Source: Labedella endophytica (lineage in GTDB: Bacteria > Actinomycetota > Actinomycetes > Actinomycetales > Microbacteriaceae). Taken from it: DNA of 64,000 nt. This document shows, piece by piece, positions 28,813 to 37,694 of the stretch; within the stretch, counting starts at the first letter, position 1; each line of letters opens with the position of its first letter. Both the position numbers and the translations under genes were made by a program. The DNA is taken from positions 682,001 through 746,000 of the forward strand of contig NZ_RZGZ01000001.1 of the NCBI RefSeq assembly GCF_003990045.1, written 5' to 3'. Under the pieces are notes generated by a model, which was not told the DNA's origin, did no database searches, and saw only the letters and a program-made list of their open reading frames with translations.

Positions 28813-30087
28813 ATGAGGAACAAGCGCACCCCCCTGCTGACCGGGTTCGGCATCGTCGCCGCGACCGCCCTGCTCGCCGGGTGCTCGGCACCCGCCGCAT
28901 CGGGCGGATCGGACCCCGAGGGGGCCGTCGACGGCTCGATCCGTTTTCAGACCTGGTCGCTCACGCCGACCTACCAGGAGTATCTCGACGAGGCGATCGC
29001 CGCATTCGAGGACGAGTACCCCGACGCGAGTGTCGAGCTCGTCGACCAGCCGGGTGACGGCTACTCGGAGAAGGTCCTGTCCCAGGCCTCGACCGACACG
29101 CTGCCCGACGTCGTGAACGTGCCGCCGGACTTCGCCCTTCCGCTCGCGCAGCAGGGCATCCTCTACGACGTGAGCCAGGCCACGGACATGGAGAGCACCT
29201 ACTTCGAGGGGTCCGTCGACGCGTACCGGTTCGACGGCGTGGAGGGCGTCTACGGGTATCCCTGGTACCTCGGCACCGACGTCAACTACTGGAACGCGAC
29301 ACAACTCGACGACTGCGGTCTCGACTCCGCGAACCCGCCGGCGACGACCGACGAGCTCTTCGAACAGGCGGCGATCATGGCCGACAACTGCCCGGAGAAC
29401 TACCTCATCAGCCGCGCGCCCGGCCTCGGTGACTTCACGCTGGAGGACATCGACATCCTCAACGAGGACGGCTCGGAGTTCGTCTTCAACACCCCGGAGG
29501 CCGCCGCGATCATCGACCGCTACGCGGAGGCCTACGCGAACGGCGAGATGCCCCCGACCGTGCTGAACGCCGACTACCTCGGCAACTCGCAGCTCTTCAC
29601 GGAGGGCAAGGTCGCCTGGTCGACGGGTGGCGCCACCGCGATCGACTCCTTCGAGGAGAACAACCCGAGCCTGAAGGGCAACATCGTCATCAGCCCGGCC
29701 CTCAACATCTCGCCGCTCTACGTGCAGGGACTGAGCGTCTCGGCCGGCAGCGAGAACCTCTCGACGGCGCTCGCCTTCGCGGAGTTCATGACGAACGCGG
29801 ACAACCAGAACGACTTCGCGCACATCGCGAACGTCTTCCCGTCGACGCAGGGCTCCGACGAGGACCCGTACTTCAGCGAGGAGGACGGCACCCCGTCGAG
29901 CGAAGCGCGCGTCACCGGTTTCGAGTCGCTCCAGACCGCCGAGGTGCTGACGCCCTACTCGGTCAACGGGGCGATGAACGACTACCTCGGTCAGCAGATC
30001 GCGCTCGCGATCCGCGGTGACATCTCCGGCCAGGAGGCGCTCGACACCTCCGTCGAGAAGCTCAACGACCTGCTCGCCCGCCAGTAG
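28813..30087 (+). CDS. Oligosaccharide ABC transporter, substrate-binding lipoprotein
   Basis: 424 residues. Signal peptide with lipobox LLAGC near residue 23, then a family 1 solute-binding fold: SIRFQTWSLTPTYQEYLDEA, DTLPDVVNVPP, GVYGYPWYLGTDVNYWN, and the late LSVSAGSENLSTALAFAEFM stretch. It should capture the glycan released by the secreted endoglycosidase outside the membrane; the substrate is inferred from the neighbours. AAAGGAG precedes the ATG by about nine bases. First gene of an operon with two permeases (8-base gap, then a 4-base overlap), followed by GH5 and GH38 genes. No ATPase is encoded nearby, so a shared MsiK-type ATPase is likely. Confidence 0.9.
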   Translation: MRNKRTPLLTGFGIVAATALLAGCSAPAASGGSDPEGAVDGSIRFQTWSLTPTYQEYLDEAIAAFEDEYPDASVELVDQPGDGYSEKVLSQASTDTLPDVVNVPPDFALPLAQQGILYDVSQATDMESTYFEGSVDAYRFDGVEGVYGYPWYLGTDVNYWNATQLDDCGLDSANPPATTDELFEQAAIMADNCPENYLISRAPGLGDFTLEDIDILNEDGSEFVFNTPEAAAIIDRYAEAYANGEMPPTVLNADYLGNSQLFTEGKVAWSTGGATAIDSFEENNPSLKGNIVISPALNISPLYVQGLSVSAGSENLSTALAFAEFMTNADNQNDFAHIANVFPSTQGSDEDPYFSEEDGTPSSEARVTGFESLQTAEVLTPYSVNGAMNDYLGQQIALAIRGDISGQEALDTSVEKLNDLLARQ

Positions 30088-30095
30088 GTCACCCG

Positions 30096-31061
30096 ATGAC
30101 CATCACGGAAACCCCCGCCGGCGGCACCGCTCCGCCGGCGGGGCGGCCACGGCCGAACCGCGCGCCCAACCGCCGCGGACCAGCCCGCGCGACCCGGCGG
30201 CGCACCCCATGGCTCCTGTTGGCCCCGGCCCTGCTCTGGCTGTTCGTCTTCTCGATCTGGCCGTCGCTCAACACCGTGCGCATGGCCTTCACGAACGCCA
30301 AGCCGCTCGGCGGCACCGAGCGATTCGTGGGCTTCGACAACTTCGGCTACATCCTCGAAGACGATCAGGTGGCGAACGCGCTGCTCAACAGCGTGGTCTT
30401 CATGCTCGTATGCCTCCCGCTGCTCACGATCCTGCCGCTACTCATCGCGCTCCTCGTGGAGAAGAAGCTCCCGGGCATCACGTTCTTCCGCACGGCGTTC
30501 TACACCCCCGTGATCGCGTCGGCCGTCGTCGTCGCCCTCATCTGGACGTTCATGCTCGACGACCGTGGCCTCGTGAACGGGCTCGCGCAGGAGCTCTCGA
30601 TCATCCAGGGCCCGCTGCCGTTCCTCACGGACCGGTGGCTCATCGTCCTGAGCGCCGTGAGCCTCACGGTGTGGAAGGGCCTCGGGTACTACATGATCAT
30701 CTACCTCGCCGCTCTCGGCAATGTGAGCAAAGACCTGCACGAGGCGGCCGCCATGGACGGCGCCGGTGCGATCCGGCGCTTCCTCAGTGTCACGCTGCCG
30801 GCGGTCCGTGGGGCGATGCTGCTCATCGCGGTGCTCGTCTGCATCGCTGCGCTGCGTGTCTTCAGCGAGGTCTTCATCATGACCGGCGGAACCGGGGGAG
30901 CGGGCGGCGAGGCCCTCACCATGGTGATGCTCATCCAGCAGTACTCGCGCGGGTTCGCCGGCGACCTCGGATACGCGAGCGCCCTGAGCATCCTGATGTT
31001 CTTCGTGACGCTCGTGCCGATGCTCATCCTGGCGCGCATCAACAGTAGGAGTGACCGATGA
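30096..31061 (+). CDS. Sugar ABC transporter permease (MalF-like)
   Basis: 321 residues. An Arg/Pro-rich cytoplasmic N-terminus is followed by six membrane segments. The cytoplasmic EAA loop EAAAMDGAGAIRRFLSVTLP contacts the ATPase. It would form the inner-membrane pore with the downstream permease and serve the binding lipoprotein upstream. The stop codon overlaps the next start by four bases (ATGA), indicating translational coupling. Confidence 0.92.
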   Translation: MTITETPAGGTAPPAGRPRPNRAPNRRGPARATRRRTPWLLLAPALLWLFVFSIWPSLNTVRMAFTNAKPLGGTERFVGFDNFGYILEDDQVANALLNSVVFMLVCLPLLTILPLLIALLVEKKLPGITFFRTAFYTPVIASAVVVALIWTFMLDDRGLVNGLAQELSIIQGPLPFLTDRWLIVLSAVSLTVWKGLGYYMIIYLAALGNVSKDLHEAAAMDGAGAIRRFLSVTLPAVRGAMLLIAVLVCIAALRVFSEVFIMTGGTGGAGGEALTMVMLIQQYSRGFAGDLGYASALSILMFFVTLVPMLILARINSRSDR

Positions 31062-31975
31062 CCGCCGTGAACGAGGACCAGCGTGCCACCGAGCTGACAG
31101 GGCACGTCGCGACGAAGGCCCCGCGTGCCCGGAAGACACGTGGGTTCGGCTCCGCCGGGCCCGGAGAGCTCGTCATCCGGTACGTCCTGCTCGTCTTCGT
31201 GCTCTTCATCTCGATCGGGCCGTTCCTCTGGCAGCTGTCCACCTCCCTCAAAAGCACGAGCGAGGACATCTACACCCGCATCCCGCAGCTGTGGCCGGGG
31301 GACCCGACCTTCGACAACTACCTCCGCGTGATGGACGCGATCCCGGTCTGGACCTTCATCGGCAACTCGCTGTTCGTCGCGGTGTTCCAGGTGGGCGGCA
31401 ACGTGATCTTCTCGACGCTCGCCGGCTTCACCCTCGCCCGACTGCGCTTCCGCGGGCGGAAGATCGTCATCGGGCTCTTCCTCGCGACGCTCATCCTGCC
31501 GGGGGAGGCGACCATCATCGCCAACTTCGTCACGATCCGGAACCTCGGACTCGCCGACACCCTCCTGGGCGTCGCGCTCCCCGGCATGATCGCGACGCTC
31601 AACGTGCTGCTCATGTTCAACGCGTTCCGCGTGCTGCCGGAGGAGATCGACCAGGCGGCGGTGATCGACGGGGCGAACGCCCTGCAACGCTTCTGGAACG
31701 TGTCGCTGCCGTCGGTCAAGGGCACCGTCGCGGTGATCGCGATCTTCAGCTTCATCGGGGCGTGGGACGACTTCCTGTGGCCACTCATCGTCTTGACGAG
31801 CCCCGACCAGTTCACGCTCACGATCGGACTGCAGTACCTGTCCGGGACGTTCTCGAACGATCAGCGGCTCATCGCGGCCGGATCGATGATCGCCTTCGTG
31901 CCGATCGCGATCGTGTTCGCGGCGCTGCAGCGCCACTTCTTCAAGGGTGTCGAGGAGGGCGGCGTGAAGGGCTGA
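31058..31975 (+). CDS. Sugar ABC transporter permease (MalG-like)
   Basis: 305 residues with six membrane segments. The opening KSTSEDIYTRIPQLWPGDP and the EAA-type loop EIDQAAVIDGANALQRFWNV are typical of MalG-type carbohydrate permeases. It overlaps the upstream permease gene by four bases. After its stop come 100 bases before the GH5 gene, holding a possible 20-codon leader ORF but no clear terminator, so the operon probably continues. Confidence 0.92.
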   Translation: MTAVNEDQRATELTGHVATKAPRARKTRGFGSAGPGELVIRYVLLVFVLFISIGPFLWQLSTSLKSTSEDIYTRIPQLWPGDPTFDNYLRVMDAIPVWTFIGNSLFVAVFQVGGNVIFSTLAGFTLARLRFRGRKIVIGLFLATLILPGEATIIANFVTIRNLGLADTLLGVALPGMIATLNVLLMFNAFRVLPEEIDQAAVIDGANALQRFWNVSLPSVKGTVAVIAIFSFIGAWDDFLWPLIVLTSPDQFTLTIGLQYLSGTFSNDQRLIAAGSMIAFVPIAIVFAALQRHFFKGVEEGGVKG

Positions 31976-32016
31976 CCGCCCGCCGTCACCGCCGCCACCC
32001 CGTCACGAAAGGCATC

Positions 32017-32079
32017 ATGTCCATCCTGCACAGTCCCCGCCGTTCGTCGCGCCTAGCGAGGGGATCCGTCCGCTCATGA
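32017..32079 (+). CDS. Possible 20-residue leader ORF coupled to the GH5 gene
   Basis: ATG at 32017 follows GAAAGG at a good distance. The ORF MSILHSPRRSSRLARGSVRS ends in TGA that overlaps the GH5 start as ATGA (32076-32079). The GH5 start itself has only a distant GAGGGG. Translational coupling through this basic micro-ORF is plausible. It could also be chance; there is no conservation evidence here. Confidence 0.3.
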   Translation: MSILHSPRRSSRLARGSVRS

Positions 32080-33346
32080 GGTTCGGAGTCAACTACACAC
32101 CACGCGTCGGCTGGTTCCACTCGTGGCTCGACTTCGACGTCGACGCCGTGCGGCGCGACCTCGAGCAGATCGCGTCCATCGAGGCCGACCACGTCCGGAT
32201 CTTCCCGCTGTGGGACCTCGTGCAACCCAACCGCGGGCTGCTGAGACCCTCGGCCCTCGCGGCGGTGGGAGCCGTCGTCGATGCGGCGGCCGAGGTGGGG
32301 CTCGACGTCAACGTCGACGCCCTGCAGGGTCACCTGTCGAGCTTCGACTACCTGCCGGCGTGGCTCACGACCTGGCACGATCGGAACATGTTCACCGATC
32401 CGGACGCCCTGTCGGGTGAGGTGGCCTACATCCGCGCCCTCGGTGCGGTCCTCGCCGGACGCCCGAACGTGATGGGTTTCACCCTCGGCAACGAGGTGAA
32501 CCAGTTCGCCGCCAGGCCGCACCCCCACCCGCACCCGATCGGACCGGACGAGGCCGAGGGATGGCTCCGGACCATGATCGCTGCGGCGCGGTCGAGCGTC
32601 GGCGTCCCCGTCACCCACGCGGCCTACGACGCGACGTGGTACGACGAACGCCAGCCGTTCCTGCCTCGGCACGCGGCCGAGCACGGCGACGAGACGATCG
32701 TGCACTCCTGGGTCTTCAACGGCGCGGCCCAGCGCCACGGCGGGCTCGGGGAGGGATCGGTGAGGCACGCCGAGTACCTCGTGCAGCTCGCGGCGGCCTG
32801 GCACGCCGACGCCTCGCGCCGCGTGTGGCTGCAGGAGGTGGGCGTTCCCCTCACCGTCGTCGACTCCGCGGATGCCGTCGAGTTCCTCGAGCGCACCGTG
32901 CGGACCGCCGCCGGTGTCGCCTCCCTCTCGGGTATCACGTGGTGGTGCTCGCACGACGTGTCCCGCGACCTGCTCGACTTCCCCCCGGTCGAGTACGACC
33001 TCGGGCTCATCGACGAACACGGCCGGATCAAGCCGACGGGCCGGGCATTCGCCGCTCTCGCACGCGAGCTGCGGAACTCCCCGCGGGCCGCGCCCGTCGC
33101 GGACGCCCTCGTGCTCGACGACACCGTCGCCCATCGGGAGGCGTGCGCGCCCGGCGGCTCGTTCTTCGACGAGTGGATGCGCGAGGCCGAGCGGACCGGG
33201 CTGGCCCCCAGATCCTCCTCGCGTCGCGCGCTCACGACGCCTCGCTGCTCGCTGACCGTGGGATCCGACGGGTGCACCGGACCGAGTCCGCCGTGCGCGG
33301 CGGAACCCCCGCCGGTGGCGGCGCCGCGGCGACCCTCCCGGCCTGA
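32076..33346 (+). CDS. GH5_18-like beta-mannosidase, apparent 3' frameshift
   Basis: A TIM-barrel glycosidase of clan GH-A opening MRFGVNYTPRVGWFHSWLDF. Acid/base Glu140 lies in TLGNEVNQF and nucleophile Glu254 in WLQEVGVP. This resembles GH5 subfamily 18, whose Bifidobacterium member is reported as a beta-mannosidase for Man-beta-1,4-GlcNAc, the last unit left after Endo H and alpha-mannosidases. There is no signal peptide. After about residue 378 the frame runs into Arg/Pro-rich sequence and on through the next gene. Moving back one base at the five-C run 33205-33209 gives APQILLASRAHDASLLADRG and a stop at 33344-33346. One C is probably missing (mutation or sequencing error); the intact protein would be about 423 residues. 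Confidence 0.75.
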
Positions 33347-33402
33347 CGATCCTCCCCCTCTCTCTCACACACACCTCTCGAACGAACGGACAGCCTCAGA
33401 AC

Positions 33403-36400
33403 ATGCACGACGACATCCCCCTCACCATCGGCCGCGCCGCACGGGTCCTCACGGAGCGGATCCGTCCGGCCGTCTACAGCGCTCGTCTCCCGCTCGAGGT
33501 GTCGGCGTCCGTCCTCCCGGGGGAGCCGATCTCTCCGGCGGACGGGCTTGCCCTGGACTTCGAGCCTTTCGCCGTCGGTTCGGCGTGGGGAGCCGCCTGG
33601 GGAACCACGTGGTTCCGCGTGCGCGGCATGATCCCGGCCGAGTGGGCGGGTCGGCGCATCGAGGCGCTCGTCGACCTGGGGTTCGACCCCAACATGACGG
33701 GTTTCCAGTGCGAGGGGCTCGTCTACCTGCCGGGGGCCGTGCCGGTGAAGTCGCTGAACCCGCGCAACCAGTGGCTTCCGGTGTCCGAGAGCGCCGCAGG
33801 TGGTGAGGAGGTCGAGTTCTTCGTGGAGGCGGCGGCCAACCCGGTCCTGCTCGACTACGTGCCCTTCCTGCCCACGGAGGAGGGGGACATCGCCACCTCC
33901 TCGCCCGCCCCGCTCTACCGCCTGCGCCACGTGGACCTGGCGGTCTTCGAACCGGAGGTGCACGAGTTCGCGCTCGACCTGGAGGTGCTCCTCGAGCTCC
34001 AGGCCGAGCTGCCGGCCACGTCCCCCCGTCGGATGCGCATCCTCCAGGCGCTCGACGACGCCCTCGACCTGCTCGATCTGCAGCGCATCCCGGCGACCGT
34101 CGGAGACGCGCGGGCCGCGCTGGCCCCGGCCCTCGCGTCTCCCGCGGAGGCGAGTGCCCACCGCATCTCGGCGGTCGGCCACGCCCACATCGACTCGGCG
34201 TGGTTGTGGCCCGTCCGCGAGACCATCCGCAAGGTGGCGAGGACCGCCTCCACCATGACCGAGCTGCTCGGCACGACCGACGATTTCCTCTACGGCATGT
34301 CGAGCGCGCAGCAGTACGCCTGGATCAAGGAGCACCGCCCGGAGGTCTACGAGAAGGTCAAGGCCGCGGTCGCCGACGGACGATTCCTCCCGCTCGGAGG
34401 CATGTGGGTCGAGTCCGACACCGTGATGCCGACCGGCGAGGCGATCGTGCGTCAGTTCCTCTACGGCCAGAAGTTCTTCGAGGAGGAGTTCGGGATCCGC
34501 TCCCGCGGCGTGTGGCTGCCCGATTCCTTCGGGTACTCGCCGGCGCTCCCGCAGCTCATGCGTCGGGCGGGGTTCGAATGGTTCTTCACGCAGAAGATCT
34601 CGTGGAACCAGGTGAACCGTTTCCCGCACCACAGCTTCGCGTGGGAGGGCATCGACGGCTCGCGGGTCTTCACCCACTTCCCGTCGATGGACACCTACAA
34701 CTCCCAGCTGTCCGGCATGGAGGTGGCGAAGGCGTCGAACCAGTTCCGTGAGTCGCGGTTCGCGTCCGGATCGATCGCTCCCGTCGGCTGGGGCGACGGC
34801 GGCGGTGGGACGACACGGGAGATGACGGGGAAGGCCGCACGACTGGCCGACCTCGAGGGCAGCGCGCGCGTGACCTGGGAGCACCCGGACGCCTTCTTCG
34901 AACGGGCCCAGCGCGAACTCCCGACCCCGCCTGTGTGGGTCGGTGAGCTGTACCTCGAACTGCACCGCGCCACCCTCACGAGCCAGCACAAGACCAAGCA
35001 GGGCAATCGGGTGACGGAGCACCTCCTCGTGGAGGCGGAGCTGTGGTGGGCGACAGCGTCGCTCCGCACGGGAGGCGACTACCCGTACGACGAGATCGAC
35101 GAGCTCTGGAAGCAGGTGCTCCTGCAGCAGTTCCACGACATCCTCCCCGGGACGTCCATCGCCTGGGTCCACCGGGAGGCCGTGGAGCAGTACGCGCGGG
35201 TCGCCCGCGCGGCCGAGGCACTCATCGAGCGCGCGCAGGAGCTCCTGGCCGGCGATTCGGGAGAGGGCGCCGCGGCGGGCACCGTCGTGTTCAACTCCTC
35301 ACCCCTGACGCGCGACGGGGTACCCGGACTCGGCGCCGGTGCGATCGAACGCATGGCCGGGACGGTCTCCCTCTCCGAAGAGGACGGCGGCTTCGTCCTC
35401 GAGAACGAGCTCGTCCGGATCGTGGTGTCCGCGCAGGGCCTCATCATCTCGGCCGTCGACCGGGCGTCGGGTCGGGAGACCCTCCCCGCCGGCACCGCCG
35501 CGAACCTCCTGCAACTTCACCAGGACTTCCCCAACATGTGGGATGCGTGGGACGTGGACCGGTTCTACCGGAACCGCGTCGAGGACCTCGTCGAGCTCGA
35601 CGCGATCGAGGCCTCCGTCGTCGACGGCGTCGCCCGGATCGTCGTTCGTCGATCGTTCTCCGTCTCGACGGTCGAGCAGGTCCTGACGCTCCGCCCGGGA
35701 TCGCGGACGGTCGAGATCGACCAGGTCACCGACTGGCACGAGACCGAGAAGTTCCTCAAGGTGGCGTTCCCCCTCGCGATCCAGGCGGAGCACACGGCCG
35801 CGGAGACCCAGTTCGGTTACGCGAAGCGCGTGACCCACACGAACACGAGCTGGGAGGCCGCGAAGTTCGAGACGTCGATGCATCGCTTCGTGCACGTGGA
35901 GGAGCCCGGCTTCGGAGCCGCCCTCGTCACCGACTCGACGTACGGTTTCGACGTGACACGCGACTCGGATCCCGCGACGGGTGTCTCGACGACCCTCCGT
36001 CTCTCGCTCCTGCGGGCGCCGCGCTTCCCGGATCCGCAGACCGACCAGGGCGAACAGACCCATCGGTACGGGTTGGTCGTCGGGGCGGGAATCGAGGAGG
36101 CGACGGCCGAGGGGCTCGCCCTCAACCTCCCGGCACGGGTCCGCCCGGGGTCACCGGTCGCGCCCCTGGTGGAGGTGTCCGAGGGCATCCTCGTCTCCGG
36201 CGTCAAGCTCGCCTCGGATCGCTCGGGCGATCTTGTCGTCCGCGTCTACGAGCCGCACGGTCGCCGCACGACGGGGACGGTCACGATCTCCGGGGGAGCC
36301 GCGACCGTGGTCGACGCGTCGATCATCGAAGACGCGGGAGACGTCGTCGAATCCGACTCCGGGACGGTCCAGCTGACGCTGTCGCCCTTCGAGGTGCGTA

Positions 36401-36435
36401 CCTACCGGGTGAGCGCGGATCGAATCCCAGACTGA
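33403..36435 (+). CDS. GH38 family alpha-mannosidase
   Basis: 1010 residues, the usual length for bacterial GH38. GH38 is a zinc-dependent retaining alpha-mannosidase. An N-terminal beta domain leads to the catalytic barrel. Zinc ligands sit in VGHAHIDSAWLWPVRET (around residue 260), and the nucleophile Asp in GVWLPDSFGYSPALPQL (around 373). FFTQKISWNQVNRFPHHSF and ILPGTSIAWVHREA follow, then the C-terminal beta-sandwich domains. There is no signal peptide, so it should act on imported glycan, probably on alpha-1,3/1,6 branches that GH92 leaves; linkage is inferred. The ribosome-binding site before ATG 33403 is weak. Last gene of the operon, closed by a strong hairpin. Confidence 0.92.
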   Translation: MHDDIPLTIGRAARVLTERIRPAVYSARLPLEVSASVLPGEPISPADGLALDFEPFAVGSAWGAAWGTTWFRVRGMIPAEWAGRRIEALVDLGFDPNMTGFQCEGLVYLPGAVPVKSLNPRNQWLPVSESAAGGEEVEFFVEAAANPVLLDYVPFLPTEEGDIATSSPAPLYRLRHVDLAVFEPEVHEFALDLEVLLELQAELPATSPRRMRILQALDDALDLLDLQRIPATVGDARAALAPALASPAEASAHRISAVGHAHIDSAWLWPVRETIRKVARTASTMTELLGTTDDFLYGMSSAQQYAWIKEHRPEVYEKVKAAVADGRFLPLGGMWVESDTVMPTGEAIVRQFLYGQKFFEEEFGIRSRGVWLPDSFGYSPALPQLMRRAGFEWFFTQKISWNQVNRFPHHSFAWEGIDGSRVFTHFPSMDTYNSQLSGMEVAKASNQFRESRFASGSIAPVGWGDGGGGTTREMTGKAARLADLEGSARVTWEHPDAFFERAQRELPTPPVWVGELYLELHRATLTSQHKTKQGNRVTEHLLVEAELWWATASLRTGGDYPYDEIDELWKQVLLQQFHDILPGTSIAWVHREAVEQYARVARAAEALIERAQELLAGDSGEGAAAGTVVFNSSPLTRDGVPGLGAGAIERMAGTVSLSEEDGGFVLENELVRIVVSAQGLIISAVDRASGRETLPAGTAANLLQLHQDFPNMWDAWDVDRFYRNRVEDLVELDAIEASVVDGVARIVVRRSFSVSTVEQVLTLRPGSRTVEIDQVTDWHETEKFLKVAFPLAIQAEHTAAETQFGYAKRVTHTNTSWEAAKFETSMHRFVHVEEPGFGAALVTDSTYGFDVTRDSDPATGVSTTLRLSLLRAPRFPDPQTDQGEQTHRYGLVVGAGIEEATAEGLALNLPARVRPGSPVAPLVEVSEGILVSGVKLASDRSGDLVVRVYEPHGRRTTGTVTISGGAATVVDASIIEDAGDVVESDSGTVQLTLSPFEVRTYRVSADRIPD

Positions 36436-36436
36436 G

Positions 36437-36481
36437 CGTCGGTGCCGTCCGGCGCGATCCTCGCGCCGGACGACACCGACG
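36437..36481. terminator. Strong bidirectional hairpin closing the N-glycan locus
   Basis: An arm of about 20 bases at 36437-36456 pairs with 36462-36481 with one mismatch and a 5-base loop, directly between the GH38 stop and the stop of the convergent small gene. Confidence 0.72.
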
Positions 36482-36483
36482 GG

Positions 36484-36822
36484 TCAGACGTGGCCGCGCA
36501 GCGAGCTGGCCGTGCCGGCCGGTTGACCCGGCTCCTCGGTGAAGACGAGCCCCGTGCCGCTGTTCGCGGAGGCCGTGAGTTCTTCGATCCACGCGCGATT
36601 GATGGCGGGAGCGCGCCCGCCGGAGAACTTGAAGTACATCGGGATGCCCCGGTCGAGCCAGATGGCCGATCGTCCGTCTCCCACGGTCGGATCGTCCTTC
36701 CACGAGAAGAAGAAGCTCTCGCCGCGCCGCAGCTTGTTGCCGATGACGATCTGCAGGTGGGCGAGCGAGCGGTCATCGATGTCGATGTCGATGTCCGAGT
36801 CGCCGTAGACGAGTTTTCCCAC
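36484..36822 (-). CDS. DUF7882-like small protein, copy 1
   Basis: 112 residues, MGKLVYGDSDIDIDIDDRSL then AHLQIVIGNKLRRGESFFFSW. It shares a pattern with two other genes in the window: short start, G-x-x-x-(I/L)-x-(I/V)-(D/E)-D-R-x-L-x-H, then (I/M/T)xxKLRRxExFxLxW and a WI/WL-E/K helix near the end. Such proteins are common in Microbacteriaceae and are sometimes mislabelled ATP-dependent DNA ligase, but no ligase motif (KxDG) is present. Function unknown. GTG start with GAGGAGT upstream. A GAT/GTC triplet repeat encodes an Asp-Ile run. Confidence 0.78.
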   Translation of the reverse strand: MGKLVYGDSDIDIDIDDRSLAHLQIVIGNKLRRGESFFFSWKDDPTVGDGRSAIWLDRGIPMYFKFSGGRAPAINRAWIEELTASANSGTGLVFTEEPGQPAGTASSLRGHV

Positions 36823-36924
36823 GGTGAGACTCCTCGATGCTGATGGACCGGTCGTGGACGAGCCCTCTCAGCTTATCCCGCGAACCCGCGGTCGGTCAGG
36901 ATCGCGTCGGAGAGCGGCGCCGCT

Positions 36925-37137
36925 TCAGAGTCCCGCGAGTGCCTCTCGGACGGCGGCCGCGTCGGCGAAGCGGGACGGCGCGAGCGACCGCAGGTCTCCG
37001 ATGAGGCTCGGCGTCGCGTGCGACGCGATCGCGTGGAGGAGGAGGTCGTCGCGTGCCGCGGGGAACGTGATCGTGTCGAGCAGGGCGGATAGGTCGCCGA
37101 CCCGTCGCATGGTGTCCGTCGACGTGGAGACGCTCAT
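36925..37137 (-). CDS. Small DUF2795-like protein
   Basis: 70 residues: MSVSTSTDTMRRVGDLSALL then FPAARDDLLLHAIASHATP and a final FADAAAVREALAGL. The layout (a Leu-rich helix, LLDTITFPA, a sensing-like acidic/His stretch, and a last helix with an Ala-Leu end) recalls DUF2795 proteins, which are small and uncharacterised. Its ATG overlaps the stop of the upstream gene by four bases (ATGA at 37134-37137), so the two are translationally coupled. Confidence 0.65.
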   Translation of the reverse strand: MSVSTSTDTMRRVGDLSALLDTITFPAARDDLLLHAIASHATPSLIGDLRSLAPSRFADAAAVREALAGL

Positions 37138-37406
37138 GACGCCTCGAGGAGGATGCGACGAGCGAGGAGCCGCTCCAGGATGGCGGAGAGGGCCAGATCG
37201 AGGGACGCGGTCGTCGTGCACTCCCCGGCGTTCGGCCACATCCACAGGGTCTCGACGTGATCGTCGATCTGCTCGACATACGCGAGCAGGCGCGTTCCGT
37301 CATCGTCAGGGAGCCGCGCGTCGCAGACGCGCCACGATGCCTGGGTGAGCGCTATCGTCTCGAGTTCTCTGTCCACCCGCCGTATCGGCGTCGCAACGTT
37401 GCTCAT
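37134..37406 (-). CDS. Small hypothetical protein
   Basis: 90 residues: MSNVATPIRRVDRELETIAL then VCDARLPDDDGTRLLAYVEQ and HVETLWMWPNAGECTTTASL. Not recognised as a named domain; it reads as a small alpha/beta protein with no export signal. AAAGGGGG lies upstream of the ATG. It forms a two-gene operon with the DUF2795-like gene through an ATGA overlap. The 288 bases upstream hold a TTGACA (37468-37473) but no certain promoter. Confidence 0.65.
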   Translation of the reverse strand: MSNVATPIRRVDRELETIALTQASWRVCDARLPDDDGTRLLAYVEQIDDHVETLWMWPNAGECTTTASLDLALSAILERLLARRILLEAS

Positions 37407-37694
37407 GCCGATCCCCCTTTCGCGTGCAGGGTCAACACTGGTGCATCCGGCTTCGGATGTCGTCGACTTGACACGTCGTTGCGACGCTGTTAAGCGATCG
37501 TTCAGAGGATCGGCCCCTCGGAGCGTTGATCCGTTCGGACGCGGACGGTCCCTGTCAAGCCTCTCTTCGCCACGATCTGGAATTGCCTAGCGTTGCGTGG
37601 GTGTTGATCTCCCTTCTCCCTCCGCATTCCCTGCTCGCTGCCGGTCCCGCCATCGTCTGCCCGTGCATCGCGCCCGGCACCGCGGAGGCGTGAG

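Noticed and set aside
33347-33806. Frame-0 extension of the GH5 gene into the GH38 gene
   Set aside because: It is Arg/Pro/Gly-rich antiphase translation of GH38 coding sequence; a one-base frameshift explains the gene end better.
23279-36481. N-glycan locus as a recent genomic island
   Set aside because: No integrase, tRNA, direct repeats or visible base-composition change was found at either end, so recent transfer is not supported by sequence alone.
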